Assembly (NCBI GenBank): GCA_944326225.1
Contig: CALVDI010000015.1
Span: 1 to 44,908 of the forward strand
DNA length: 44,908 nt
Reading direction: 5' to 3'
Origin: an uncultured Bacteroidales bacterium
GTDB taxonomy: Bacteria; Bacteroidota; Bacteroidia; Bacteroidales; UBA932
The notes below the pieces were generated by a model. That model was not told the DNA's origin, made no database searches, and worked only from the letters and a program-made list of their open reading frames with translations. Position numbers and translations under genes: made by a program. Below are positions 16,061-24,145 of the stretch, in pieces (position 1 is the stretch's first letter; every line of letters starts with the position of its first letter).

Positions 16061-17578
16061 TTAATAGTGGAAATAATCAGTGGGTTGGGGTACAAGCAAT
16101 GTCTCGGCGAGAGTCAGCAAATAGTCCTCAGACAATCTGTTGGCTCCGATAGAACTTATCTCCGAATGCAGATCCGTGCCTTTACGGATGATGTATTTGC
16201 GTTCGTGGCCGTTGATGTCGGCGAGAAGGTGATAATTACCATGATAGGCCTGTTCGACTCTGATATTGGAAATGGTATTACCTTTTGTGTCCTTAAATGT
16301 GACCTTACTGGAAGGGGCCGTCATGCAGCCGCATTCGATCATGTGACGGTGGATGCTGGATTCTATACGCGAGATCCATTCTTGCTTAACACCGTATCCG
16401 GTGGCGATGGTTCTGAAACGGCTGAGTGAGGCGGCAACTTTATCAATTATGGATGCCGGTCGTCTTATGCCGTTCGCGGCTGCGAAAGCCAGAATATCCT
16501 CTTTGGTAAAATCACGCAGTTTACCGCCGGCCGACAGACAGTGCTCCTCCTGCGCCTGATAGCCTCCTGCGTTGAATATGAAGGTCATGTCGTATGCGGG
16601 AGCCAGTCTCCATTGCCCGTGAGGATTCATGATGAAGGAGAAGTTCTTGTTGTGGTCGTCGGTGTTGTTGGCCATGATATTGAAGACCATTCTGCGGAAA
16701 ACCTCCTCGGAGTCGGTTTCAGGCAGCTGCAGTTTCCGGCACACCAGCAGCATGTCCTCATAGCTTGCAGCGTCCGGATACATAGCCGCGAGAGTCTGTA
16801 TGTGCAGCTTCCGGCCGTTTTCCCGATCGAAACGTTCAGTCAGGAAATGCTTTGTGCCCTCTATCTCCATAAGCCTCGAATCAGTCATCCGTATGCCGGC
16901 GTCCACAGCCATACGCCAGTAGCTCATCTCCAGTTCGGCCGAAGACCGGGCCGGGTCACCGAACTTCAGAATGCAGTAGTCGTAGCCTTCCAGACCGTAT
17001 ATCTGTCCGGAACGTATCTCCCCGGTTTCCTTGGAAACAGCGACTACGGCCTTGGGCTGACGTCCGCCTGCCGATGTGCCTACGGCGATCAGGGACTGCA
17101 TGGTCAAGGACTCTTCCGGAAGGATACGTGCATTCTCCCTGTCGGAGAATATCTTCTTAGCAAGGGCTGTCAGCGACTGGATATCTATCTTCCCTCTGCT
17201 TATATAACTCCCGGTCTCGGGAATGAATTCTAGAGCGCCCATGCCTCTGCTTCCGATGAATGACAATTTCTCGAGAGGGGTAATCTCCGCCGCCGGGATC
17301 CGATGCTCCTGCCTCCAGTAATCAAATAGTCTGTTTCCCCAGTCATCCGGCAGAGAATCCGCAATGAAAGGGGGAAGCTTCTGATATATGCGCTCCGATG
17401 CACCGTAGACAGGCATCCTGCTCCCGATATCTCCAATAGGAGCTGTAAGCGGGGCAATATCAATTCCTTTGCTCAGAAAATCCGGATTGAAAGTGAAATA
17501 AGACAGGTGTCTCCGCTCATCCCACAGCAGCCGGCCGACCTCCTCGCCCCACAGTATTACTTTGATCATTCTGCTCAT
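16061..17578 (-). CDS. hipA: HipA-type serine/threonine kinase toxin
   Basis: A 505-residue HipA family kinase. In the Escherichia coli system HipA phosphorylates glutamyl-tRNA synthetase and causes growth arrest. Visible features: N-terminal HipA_N domain (VGRLLWDERRHLSYFTFNPDFL), PDDWGNRLFDYW (about 77-89), the glycine-rich ATP loop GTSAGGRQPK (167-176), the catalytic lysine region YCILKFGD (201-208), the catalytic loop NNTDDHNKNFSF (304-315) and the metal-binding DFG equivalent PAYDMTF (327-333). All catalytic residues appear intact. It is longer than classical HipA (about 440) because of a C-terminal extension of about 60 residues rich in beta-strands. It overlaps the antitoxin gene by four bases (ATGA). 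Confidence 0.93.
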   Translation of the reverse strand: MSRMIKVILWGEEVGRLLWDERRHLSYFTFNPDFLSKGIDIAPLTAPIGDIGSRMPVYGASERIYQKLPPFIADSLPDDWGNRLFDYWRQEHRIPAAEITPLEKLSFIGSRGMGALEFIPETGSYISRGKIDIQSLTALAKKIFSDRENARILPEESLTMQSLIAVGTSAGGRQPKAVVAVSKETGEIRSGQIYGLEGYDYCILKFGDPARSSAELEMSYWRMAVDAGIRMTDSRLMEIEGTKHFLTERFDRENGRKLHIQTLAAMYPDAASYEDMLLVCRKLQLPETDSEEVFRRMVFNIMANNTDDHNKNFSFIMNPHGQWRLAPAYDMTFIFNAGGYQAQEEHCLSAGGKLRDFTKEDILAFAAANGIRRPASIIDKVAASLSRFRTIATGYGVKQEWISRIESSIHRHMIECGCMTAPSSKVTFKDTKGNTISNIRVEQAYHGNYHLLADINGHERKYIIRKGTDLHSEISSIGANRLSEDYLLTLAETLLVPQPTDYFHY

Positions 17579-17913
17579 AACTTGACTTTAGAATTAATAA
17601 CCTTTTCCCGCCTGTGCCTTATCCGCTGTACTTTTCTGTCATTGTCTTTCATAAGATAGGGGGACGGCGGAAGCTCCGGCATCAGCTCATCCAGCGCTTC
17701 TATCCATCCAACTGCCTTCAGCAGCAGAAGAAACGTCCCGAGAGACAGATTGTTGGCCGCCCCGCTCTCGAACTTGTAGACAGTCACGACAGACAGCCCG
17801 GCCCGCTCGGCCACCTCCTTCTGAGTCATATCGGCCCTCTGCCGGTAATCCCTGTAACGGCTCCCGAGCAGGTGAATCAGCTCGGGGATGGAGTAATCTT
17901 TCAGCTGTGCCAT
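17575..17913 (-). CDS. hipB: HipB-type HTH antitoxin
   Basis: A 112-residue protein with a Cro/C1-type HTH (RYRDYRQRADMTQKEVAERAGLSVVTVYKFESGAANNLSLGTFLLLLKAVG, about residues 20-70) and a basic, disordered C-terminal tail (DNDRKVQRIRHRREKVINSKVKL). HipB proteins neutralise HipA and repress the operon. It precedes hipA and overlaps it by four bases, the standard antitoxin-first order. An 11-bp perfect inverted repeat just upstream (17930-17966) is a good operator candidate. Confidence 0.9.
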   Translation of the reverse strand: MAQLKDYSIPELIHLLGSRYRDYRQRADMTQKEVAERAGLSVVTVYKFESGAANNLSLGTFLLLLKAVGWIEALDELMPELPPSPYLMKDNDRKVQRIRHRREKVINSKVKL

Positions 17914-17929
17914 ATTAACTATAATTTAG

Positions 17930-17966
17930 TTTATATTTAATACCTGATTTTAGGGTTAAATATAAA
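17930..17966. promoter_or_regulatory. Candidate HipB operator (11-bp inverted repeat)
   Basis: TTTATATTTAA at 17930-17940 and its exact reverse complement TTAAATATAAA at 17956-17966, with a 15-base spacer, 17 bases upstream of the hipB start. The minus-strand TATATTTA inside the distal arm is one base off the -7 consensus, so repressor binding would cover the promoter. Confidence 0.55.
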
Positions 17967-18035
17967 GTTGTTTATTGTTAATGCAAAGATAGGAAATTTT
18001 GCGAACTTGCGTCGTAGAAATACGGAATTTATATG

Positions 18036-18043
18036 TAAGTTTG
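18036..18043 (+). promoter_or_regulatory. -7 box of first TPR/HTH regulator
   Basis: TAAGTTTG, an exact match to TAnnTTTG, four bases before the ATG at 18048. No standard -33 TTTG is seen. The second cassette's regulator has the same spacing. Confidence 0.6.
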
Positions 18044-18047
18044 CAGT

Positions 18048-19784
18048 ATGGTTACGAAATGGGGCCACTATATCACTTCTCTCTTATTGACGGCATTTTT
18101 TCTACTGTCCGCCATGTCATGTTCCGACCGCAGTGGACATATAAGGTCAGCACTCGCCGCAGCCGACTCGCTGATGATGACACAGCCGCAGGCCGCACTG
18201 GATACCCTCATGAGCATCGACAGCTCCGACGCCGGGAAACTGTCGCGTGCCGACAAGGCTTTCTATACACTACTGCGTACTGAAGCCGAGTACAAATGCT
18301 TCCTCCCTGTAGCCGGGAACACAGCCATATCCGAGGCCGCGGACTACTACCGCCGCAAAGGGCCGGAAGACAGGCTGGCAAGGGCACTCATCATGCAGGG
18401 TGCCGTCTTCTCCGAACGCAGCGACCCCGAGAGGGCCATGCTAGCCTACAAGGAGGCCGAACCGATAGTAGAGCGCGGAGGAGACCTCGAACAGCTCGGC
18501 CTCCTCCACACCCGCATCGGCGAGCTCTACCAGATTACTTATTCTGATATGTCCTCGGCAGTAGACCATTACAAGAGTGCGCTGAGATGCTTTGAGGAAG
18601 CCGGTGCCGTCCACAGGCTCGCAGCAGCCAACCTTACCCTGTCAAGGATTCTGCTCCCGGACTCCGCCGACACCGGCAAGGAATATTACATCCGCGGCAG
18701 CATGTACGCAATGAATGCATCGGACACAGCCGCAATCATTGAAAGCATCAACCAAAAGGCATTGTATCTTATACTGCACGGCAAGGACACACTCGCTGCA
18801 TCCGAGCTTTCCAAGAGAGCGGTCATGGGACATTACGGCCATGCCATGCCGAAAGCCACGTTCAACAGTTTCTGCCAGATAGCGGTGGAAGGATGCATAT
18901 ACTCCGGAGACTCAGACTCCGCCATGGGATATGCCGACAGGATGATTGTCGATGATATCGTTGACAGTCTGAGATTTTTCACGACAATGGCCGGAATAGC
19001 GGAACTGTCAGACAACTGGAAGCAGGTCGTGGAATATGAGCGGACGGCAGCGCACATCGCAGAAAGGATAGAACGGAACGCCGGGGTGCTCGCCTTAGCA
19101 GAAAGGGAAGCGGCTCTCGACCTGCGTTATGCGCAACTCACAGCAAAGTACAGGACACTATGGCTTTACATGATAATCTCCGTCCTCGTAGCCGCATCCT
19201 CGTTGATGGTCAGCGTCATCCTCAGATACAGAAAATCCCTCTCGTCAATGAAACGGAATATCCGTGATGTCACAAGACGTATCAACCGTGCGGCATCTGA
19301 GGAAGAAGACATCCGCGATGATATGGGTGATACCGAGAGATTCTCGGCTGCCGTCGAAAGGATGATTGACAATAAAAAGAATGTGAGAGCGAGTACCATG
19401 CGGATGTCTGAAAGAACTGTAGTGCTCATTGACCGTATCCTGTCGTGCTGCTTTAAATATCAGAATCCGGAGACTTTCAGAAGACAGGTAGAGGAACTGC
19501 TCAGGCACAGCCGGTCTGCTGTCACCGATGACGCTATACTGTTTACAGACACCATCTATCCCGGATTCCTGGACGGACTGAGGCAGTCCTACGGCCTCTC
19601 GGAAAGAGAGACGACTGTCGCTGCTCTTATAGTCTGCGGATTCTCCGGAAACGGAATATGCCTGCTGCTAGGACTGAAAACAGAGTCTCTGAGCGTCTAC
19701 AAATCCAACATCAACAGGAAACTGGGAAGAAGCGGCAGGCTCTCCGACAGCCTGTACTCAATGCTGGAGTCACATTTCTCTTAA
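18048..19784 (+). CDS. Membrane-anchored TPR/HTH regulator, cassette 1
   Basis: A 578-residue protein with four visible parts. Residues 1-25 are a lipoprotein-like signal ending at Cys25 (LSAMSC). Residues 30-350 are a TPR-like helical repeat region (for example AFYTLLRTEAEYK, EAADYYRRKGPEDRLARALIMQGAVF, GLLHTRIGELYQ). A transmembrane helix spans about 371-394 (LWLYMIISVLVAASSLMVSVIL). A cytoplasmic segment ends in a LuxR-like helix-turn-helix (about 515-565, LSERETTVAALIVCGFSGNGICLLLGLKTESLSVYKSNINRKL). This is the architecture of Bacteroidales one-component membrane regulators: the periplasmic TPR part senses and the C-terminus binds DNA. Residues 38-162 are identical at 106 of 125 positions to the regulator at 33438, then similarity falls abruptly. 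It probably controls the adjacent DUF3244/NVEALA genes. Confidence 0.82.
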   Translation: MVTKWGHYITSLLLTAFFLLSAMSCSDRSGHIRSALAAADSLMMTQPQAALDTLMSIDSSDAGKLSRADKAFYTLLRTEAEYKCFLPVAGNTAISEAADYYRRKGPEDRLARALIMQGAVFSERSDPERAMLAYKEAEPIVERGGDLEQLGLLHTRIGELYQITYSDMSSAVDHYKSALRCFEEAGAVHRLAAANLTLSRILLPDSADTGKEYYIRGSMYAMNASDTAAIIESINQKALYLILHGKDTLAASELSKRAVMGHYGHAMPKATFNSFCQIAVEGCIYSGDSDSAMGYADRMIVDDIVDSLRFFTTMAGIAELSDNWKQVVEYERTAAHIAERIERNAGVLALAEREAALDLRYAQLTAKYRTLWLYMIISVLVAASSLMVSVILRYRKSLSSMKRNIRDVTRRINRAASEEEDIRDDMGDTERFSAAVERMIDNKKNVRASTMRMSERTVVLIDRILSCCFKYQNPETFRRQVEELLRHSRSAVTDDAILFTDTIYPGFLDGLRQSYGLSERETTVAALIVCGFSGNGICLLLGLKTESLSVYKSNINRKLGRSGRLSDSLYSMLESHFS

Positions 19785-19893
19785 TTCCCAAATGTAAAAA
19801 CCCTTTTCCAGCCACTCAGACAGCCATTAAGATCTAATTTACAACTTACCTTAACTATCAAGCAGTTACAAAGGCTGTATTAATGCGGATTAT

Positions 19894-19925
19894 TTGGATT
19901 CTACTTTTCCGGTGCATATATTTGT
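19894..19925 (+). promoter_or_regulatory. Consensus promoter of DUF3244 gene, cassette 1
   Basis: TTTG (19894-19897), 20-base spacer, TATATTTG (19918-19925): exact match to both elements of the Bacteroidota promoter. The ATG is 31 bases later. The cassette 2 homologue has the same elements and the same spacing. Confidence 0.75.
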
Positions 19926-19955
19926 AGTTTGTAGCAGACAAACACAAAATACTGT

Positions 19956-20309
19956 ATGAGACACTTTGCACTTACCTTCATTTTCGCCCTGCTCGGCGCA
20001 TACACGGCATTAGCAACGGATGACATCACTAGGATTCTCATCTACCAGATCAATCCCACTACGAGGAGCATCGTCGAGGACATTCCCGAGGCTTCCATCA
20101 GCAACGATGTCCTCACAGTCTCCTTCAACGGCTCGGGCATGTACTCCCTCTATATTGAGGACAACTTCGGCGTCACCGTCTACACTTCCGCCCTGCCGGC
20201 CAACGGCATGGAGTACGACTACGACCTCTCCGACATCGGAGAAGGACTCTTCCGCCTCGTCATCTCCGGCACCTCCGGCGAATACGAGGGCTACTTCACA
20301 ATCCAATAA
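19956..20309 (+). CDS. Secreted DUF3244 family protein, cassette 1
   Basis: A 117-residue protein with a cleavable signal peptide (MRHFALTFIFALLGAYTALA) and a single small beta-sandwich domain of the DUF3244 type (NDVLTVSFNGSGMYSLYIED, then YDYDLSDIGEGLFRLVISG, YEGYFTIQ). Function of the family is unknown; the fold resembles Por-type and other beta-sandwich adaptor domains. Over the last 66 domain residues it is identical at 54 positions to the protein at 35461. It has its own consensus promoter and is followed by a 168-base gap with a large hairpin before the NVEALA gene. Confidence 0.82.
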   Translation: MRHFALTFIFALLGAYTALATDDITRILIYQINPTTRSIVEDIPEASISNDVLTVSFNGSGMYSLYIEDNFGVTVYTSALPANGMEYDYDLSDIGEGLFRLVISGTSGEYEGYFTIQ

Positions 20310-20392
20310 TCATCATCAATCCACTTTTATCCAAAAGATGCACCACAACAAAATTATATTTTTATTAGGCAAGAACGCCTTCAAATAAATAA

Positions 20393-20429
20393 GTCAATAT
20401 CTGAACGGCATATTTTCTCAGATATTGAC
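20393..20429 (+). promoter_or_regulatory. 12-bp perfect inverted repeat before NVEALA operon
   Basis: GTCAATATCTGA (20393-20404) and TCAGATATTGAC (20418-20429) with a 13-base loop. There is no following T-tract, so it is not a standard terminator; it is an operator, an attenuator-like RNA hairpin or a processing site. It lies 48 bases before the NVEALA ATG. No equivalent was seen in cassette 2. Confidence 0.5.
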
Positions 20430-20477
20430 AAGAAGAAGAATATGCACCTCGTTTTTAACTGTTAATTTTTGAACAAT

Positions 20478-20786
20478 ATGAAAAATATAATTATTACATG
20501 CATCGTTGCCGTTACAGCCGTGACATCTGCTGTTACTCTTTGCTCTATTAAGGCAAACGCCACGGATATAGACAATCTGGTTCAAAACAATGCAGAGGCG
20601 CTGTCTTCCGGCACAAGTGGCCTCACATTCTGCTTATGTATTGGAAACAGACGGGACTGCTCCTGCTTTGAAAACGAAAAAGGCAGAAAAATTCGTGGCT
20701 CCATTGGTGGTTCAGGCAATCAGGACGTAAACTTAGGCTCAGGAACTGTCACTGTTGATGATGATCCTGAAATAGACAAACCTTAA
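20478..20786 (+). CDS. NVEALA-type small secreted four-cysteine protein, cassette 1
   Basis: A 102-residue protein. The start is the ATG at 20478; an in-frame TTG nine bases earlier is possible but less likely. A signal peptide (KNIIITCIVAVTAVTSAVTLCSIKANA) is followed by the motif NNAEALSSG, which corresponds to the NVEALA motif that names the Bacteroidales family. Downstream are four clustered cysteines, Cys52, Cys54, Cys61 and Cys63 (CLCIGNRRDCSC), and a Gly-rich, acidic C-terminus. Family function is unknown. Cysteine spacing suggests disulfides formed outside the cytoplasm. It is 14 bases upstream of the propeller gene and probably forms one operon with it and the CxxC lipoprotein. Confidence 0.8.
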   Translation: MKNIIITCIVAVTAVTSAVTLCSIKANATDIDNLVQNNAEALSSGTSGLTFCLCIGNRRDCSCFENEKGRKIRGSIGGSGNQDVNLGSGTVTVDDDPEIDKP

Positions 20787-20800
20787 TAAAATAATGACAT

Positions 20801-21871
20801 ATGCGTAGAACTGCTACTTACTCAATAATACTACTTCTTCTGTCCGTATCAGCCCAAAGCTGCAGACAAAACTTGGAGGATATTGACAACTATGATATCT
20901 CTTCTATTTTTGAGCACGTGGATATCGCATCTGACTCACTGCAATCCATCTCTTTTGGAATCTCATTCTGTGACTATGTTGTCTGGGCAAACAATGTTGA
21001 TGCCGGACCACTGTTAACTGTTTACAACACTAAAAGCAGCCTTATTAAGAAATGCTTTATGAGAGGAAGAGGTCCAGGAGAGGGGTTGGGAATACTGAAT
21101 ATGGGAGTATGTCCGACAGACAGCAGTACGTTCTACGTATATGACATGAGCGACAGACTTCTGACTTTCAGCATTGACAGGTATGACACTGTCCGGCTCA
21201 ATGCTGAAAGTCTTCACGATGCATATTGGACGGTGATGCTTAGTAACGGTTTCGTCTATAGTCCTTACGACGGTGATATGAGATATGCCGCCTATGATTT
21301 CGAACAATCTAGGACTAATTATTTTGGACATCCTGATGTAAAGAGTTTATCCGCGACACTATGCAACAGTCTTCTGCAAGAAGTTCCAGAACTGTCTCCT
21401 GACGGTACAAAATTAGCCTTGTTCTCAGGATCCGGTGTATACTATAAAATATATGACATATCTGATATATCCTCTCCACAAATTATCATTGATAAAACAT
21501 TTATTGAGCCTAAAATTGATTATGATCCCGAGACATATGAATATTTTTCTACGCCTGATGATGTGTTTGGATTTGAGATTACTGCCTCCGACAGGCAGTA
21601 TATATATGCCGCATATCAAGGATCAACAGCTCTTGACTATATAAGAGCAGGACGAGACGCAATGATGGCGCGTAAAATAATGGTGATTGACTGGAGTAAT
21701 GGAGAAACGGTATGTTTTATTAACTACAATAATCATCCCATTGTTTCCATAGCATGTAATGATATTACCAAAATGTTTTATCTTGTTTATCAATCAGATA
21801 ATGGAGATAATAACGTTGTCTCATGCAATCTTCAGAATTTACATGATTTCTTAACGAATGAGAAAAGCTAG
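20801..21871 (+). CDS. Six-bladed beta-propeller lipoprotein, cassette 1
   Basis: A 356-residue lipoprotein (signal IILLLLSVSAQSC, lipid-anchored Cys21) of the TolB-like six-bladed propeller group of Bacteroidales. Typical features are FMRGRGPGEGLGILNMG near residue 90 and repeated strand patterns such as FYVYDMSDRLLTFSI and GVYYKIYDISD. These lipoproteins lie on the periplasmic or surface side of a membrane; the ligand is unknown. Its codon use is AT-richer than the neighbouring chromosome, as is that of the following gene. Its end overlaps the start of the CxxC lipoprotein by 14 bases, suggesting coupling. Confidence 0.8.
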   Translation: MRRTATYSIILLLLSVSAQSCRQNLEDIDNYDISSIFEHVDIASDSLQSISFGISFCDYVVWANNVDAGPLLTVYNTKSSLIKKCFMRGRGPGEGLGILNMGVCPTDSSTFYVYDMSDRLLTFSIDRYDTVRLNAESLHDAYWTVMLSNGFVYSPYDGDMRYAAYDFEQSRTNYFGHPDVKSLSATLCNSLLQEVPELSPDGTKLALFSGSGVYYKIYDISDISSPQIIIDKTFIEPKIDYDPETYEYFSTPDDVFGFEITASDRQYIYAAYQGSTALDYIRAGRDAMMARKIMVIDWSNGETVCFINYNNHPIVSIACNDITKMFYLVYQSDNGDNNVVSCNLQNLHDFLTNEKS

Positions 21872-22427
21872 ATTTTATATTATTTTTATACTGCTTCTTT
21901 TAGCAATATGTTCATGCAAAGAACAAGCTATAAAGAAAGAAATCAGTAGGATTATCGGCACTAAAGTCGAGATTCCCGAAGGGTTGCAGGCAATGCTGTA
22001 TGGCAAAGACACCATTGTTGATTTCAGCAACTCCGATATTAAAATGGTTGTTCTCTATAAAGATATGCTGTGTTCAGTATGTCAGTTGTCCCAGATGGAA
22101 GAATGGGTTGATTTTCTTGACATTGCATACGCCAGCGGGAATGCATTCCAAATACTCTTTATTTTTTCACCATTGGAGGATGATATTCCAAAACTATACC
22201 GCGAAATGCGTATTTCCACTTTCCCCTATCCGATTATTCTTGATTACAATAAATCATTCATTTCTGACAATCCAGAATATCCACGTGATATAAATTACAA
22301 TATTGTCTTAATTAATTCTGAAAATAGGATTATTGCTGTCGGCAATCCTTTATACAATGAGCAACTGAAAAACCTATACATCAGCTTGATAGCTAAGTCT
22401 GTCAAAACAATTCCTGATAATCAATAA
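21858..22427 (+). CDS. Thioredoxin-fold CxxC lipoprotein, cassette 1
   Basis: A 189-residue protein with a lipoprotein signal (IIFILLLLAICSC, probable lipid Cys20) and a redox-type motif Cys72-Ser-Val-Cys75 (VVLYKDMLCSVCQLSQMEEW) after a beta-strand, as in TlpA/peroxiredoxin-like thioredoxin folds. Later segments (FQILFIFSPLEDD, PYPIILDYNKSFI, NYNIVLINSENRIIAVG) match the remaining core strands of that fold. It is likely a membrane-anchored oxidoreductase in the periplasm. It is encoded in the same operon as the cysteine-containing NVEALA protein, which makes that protein a possible substrate (inference). The cassette 2 homologue is at 37910. Confidence 0.75.
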   Translation: MRKARFYIIFILLLLAICSCKEQAIKKEISRIIGTKVEIPEGLQAMLYGKDTIVDFSNSDIKMVVLYKDMLCSVCQLSQMEEWVDFLDIAYASGNAFQILFIFSPLEDDIPKLYREMRISTFPYPIILDYNKSFISDNPEYPRDINYNIVLINSENRIIAVGNPLYNEQLKNLYISLIAKSVKTIPDNQ

Positions 22428-22550
22428 AATATACAAGATCTTCACAAAATTGCATTTTATCAGTTTTCCGTTGTAATATTTTGCACGGAACTGCTTGCTT
22501 TTCCCAGCTTTTTGACTTATACTTTCAACGAACATTAACACTGACTGACC

Positions 22551-22676
22551 ATGAGACACCGCACTACCCTCAAAAACGCCATGCTGTCCGTCCTGGGATT
22601 TATCTGCATAGCTGCATACGATGACGAGCTTGCGTTCGCCACTTACACTGTTACTGAGAAATCCAATAACCTTTGA
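22551..22676 (+). pseudogene. Remnant: signal peptide fused to propeller-type C-terminal tail
   Basis: A 41-codon frame encodes a hydrophobic leader (KNAMLSVLGFICIAA) directly followed by YDDELAFATYTVT and a stop. The tail resembles the ends of propeller proteins in this locus and the FATYATTV tail of the remnant at 31884-32028. The best reading is an internally deleted propeller or related gene. An alternative is an intact short secreted peptide, since the frame is open. Confidence 0.4.
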
Positions 22677-22681
22677 AATAC

Positions 22682-22917
22682 ATGAAAACCAGACTCACCA
22701 CATTGCTTCCGGCCGCGCTCTGCCTTGTCCTCTCCTCATGCGGGGCTGACGGACTTAAAACCATTGACATTGCGCGGGGACTGCGGACGGATTCATATTC
22801 AGGTACGGCGGGGAGAAGCACTATATAATACCCGACTTCATAGACGGCAATATCATGTACTGCTCCTTCCCCAAGGATGACGGAGGGACTACCCTGCTCA
22901 AGATAACACTGAGGTAA
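22682..22917 (+). pseudogene. Internally deleted propeller lipoprotein gene
   Basis: The 5' part encodes a lipoprotein signal and CGADGLKTIDIARGLRTDS, matching CAGDGVRTVNFENSLKSKP at the start of the intact gene at 32025. The 3' part, in another frame, encodes FRYGGEKHYIIPDFIDG and TTLLKITLR before the stop, matching FRYDGETYRISYMNFYV and TTIFKITLK at its end. About 290 central codons are missing, so this is a deletion relic. Confidence 0.8.
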
Positions 22918-22926
22918 GATTCTGTA

Positions 22927-24114
22927 TCATTCAAACAAGGTACGGAGGTCCCACGAGAGAAATTCTTCAAGCGGGATTCCTCCGGTGCCTACGACAAAGG
23001 ACTGTACAGGATGGAAGGCAGCTGCGAACTTCGAGAGTCCCCTGCCGGCCGGCCGGCTGCCGCTCTTGACCTCTACGGCCACACAACGGCGGTTGCTCTC
23101 TATGACAAAATCCACCTCGTCATCCCTCTCGCGCCAATAATAAACCTTATAGTCCAGGTTTTCGGCCATATTGAGGATATGCGCCCCGACAGCACTCTCA
23201 ACCCAGCGTCCCCACTGCTTCGGAGCCGTGAATACCTTTTCAAACGTCATCCCGGACAGAGCACTCAGAAGAGCCGTATTGTACACCATCATCTTGGGCA
23301 CTGAATTGTATTTTCTGGCATTGTCACTGGCATATTTGTGAAGACCGCAGAGCAACTGCGCTTCGGAAAGGGTATTAAGATAACTTGCCAATGTGGTGAC
23401 ATTACCGGCATCCTGAAGCTGGCCGAGCAGTTTGGTCAGCGAAATCTCCTTTCCTGAGTACGTACAGCCAAGTTCAAAAAGCTGCCGCATCAGCCCTGGC
23501 TTATATACTGTCTTGGTCATCATGATATCCTGCTCTATAGCCGGAGCGATGATACTGTCCCTGATATACCGGCGCCAACGGGACTCGTCTCCGATAAACC
23601 CTGCCGACCCGGGATATCCGCCGAAATAGACATACCTGTCCAGGTCCATCCCGAACGCCTCACGCATCTCCGGCCAGCTCCAATGCGGCATCCGGATAAG
23701 TTCATAGCGGCCTGCAAGAGATTCTGTCAGCCCGTCCTTCAGCAGCAGACGCGAAGAGCCCAGAATCACCACTTTCATGTTGACATCATTGAATGTATCA
23801 GCATCCCACTGCTTCTTCACCTCCTCGCTCCAGTTGTCCAGTTTATGCACCTCATCTATCACCAACAGGTATTCTCCATGATTCCCAAGCCTCATGCGCG
23901 CCCGGGCAGTATCCCATGTCTCTCCAATCCATGCGGTGTTGTCTTTCGGGACACCGTCCGCACACACCATCATGCTGGGGACTTCGGTTTCCTGAAGCAC
24001 CTGCTTGATCAAAGTGGATTTACCAACCTGGCGCGGGCCTACTATTGCCTGAAGTTTGTTGCGGCTTTCCGATATGCGCGATGCAAGCTCTTTGAATTGT
24101 GGTCTTTTGAACAT
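22927..24114 (-). CDS. AAA ATPase with DUF4143 nuclease-like C-terminus
   Basis: A 395-residue protein of the AAA_14/DUF4143 group, common in Bacteroidales and of unknown cellular role. Walker A is AIVGPRQVGKSTLIKQ (about 25-40), Walker B is YLLVIDEVHKLDNW (about 100), and a sensor-like KVVILGSSRLLL follows. DUF4143 spans about 200-345, and the C-terminus has a PD-(D/E)XK-like signature DEVDFVIESNRRCVAVEVKSG. The start at 24114 is chosen because a -7 box lies at 24136-24143; the alternative ATG at 24138 falls inside that box. Four 22-bp repeats lie immediately upstream. Confidence 0.85.
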   Translation of the reverse strand: MFKRPQFKELASRISESRNKLQAIVGPRQVGKSTLIKQVLQETEVPSMMVCADGVPKDNTAWIGETWDTARARMRLGNHGEYLLVIDEVHKLDNWSEEVKKQWDADTFNDVNMKVVILGSSRLLLKDGLTESLAGRYELIRMPHWSWPEMREAFGMDLDRYVYFGGYPGSAGFIGDESRWRRYIRDSIIAPAIEQDIMMTKTVYKPGLMRQLFELGCTYSGKEISLTKLLGQLQDAGNVTTLASYLNTLSEAQLLCGLHKYASDNARKYNSVPKMMVYNTALLSALSGMTFEKVFTAPKQWGRWVESAVGAHILNMAENLDYKVYYWRERDDEVDFVIESNRRCVAVEVKSGSRPAGRGLSKFAAAFHPVQSFVVGTGGIPLEEFLSWDLRTLFE

Positions 24115-24135
24115 AACTGCCTCTATATTTTGAGA

Positions 24136-24143
24136 CAAATATA
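24136..24143 (-). promoter_or_regulatory. -7 box for the DUF4143 ATPase gene
   Basis: The minus strand reads TATATTTG, an exact consensus match 21 bases before the ATG at 24114, directly next to the 22-bp repeat array. Confidence 0.6.
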
Positions 24144-24145
24144 TA

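Larger units (their letters stand above)
22428..22926. other. Gap containing two decayed gene remnants
   Basis: About 500 bases between the CxxC lipoprotein and the convergent DUF4143 ATPase. It holds a short signal-peptide-plus-tail remnant (22551-22676) and an internally deleted propeller gene (22682-22917), listed separately. The first 120 bases are AT-rich with nothing clear. Confidence 0.6.
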
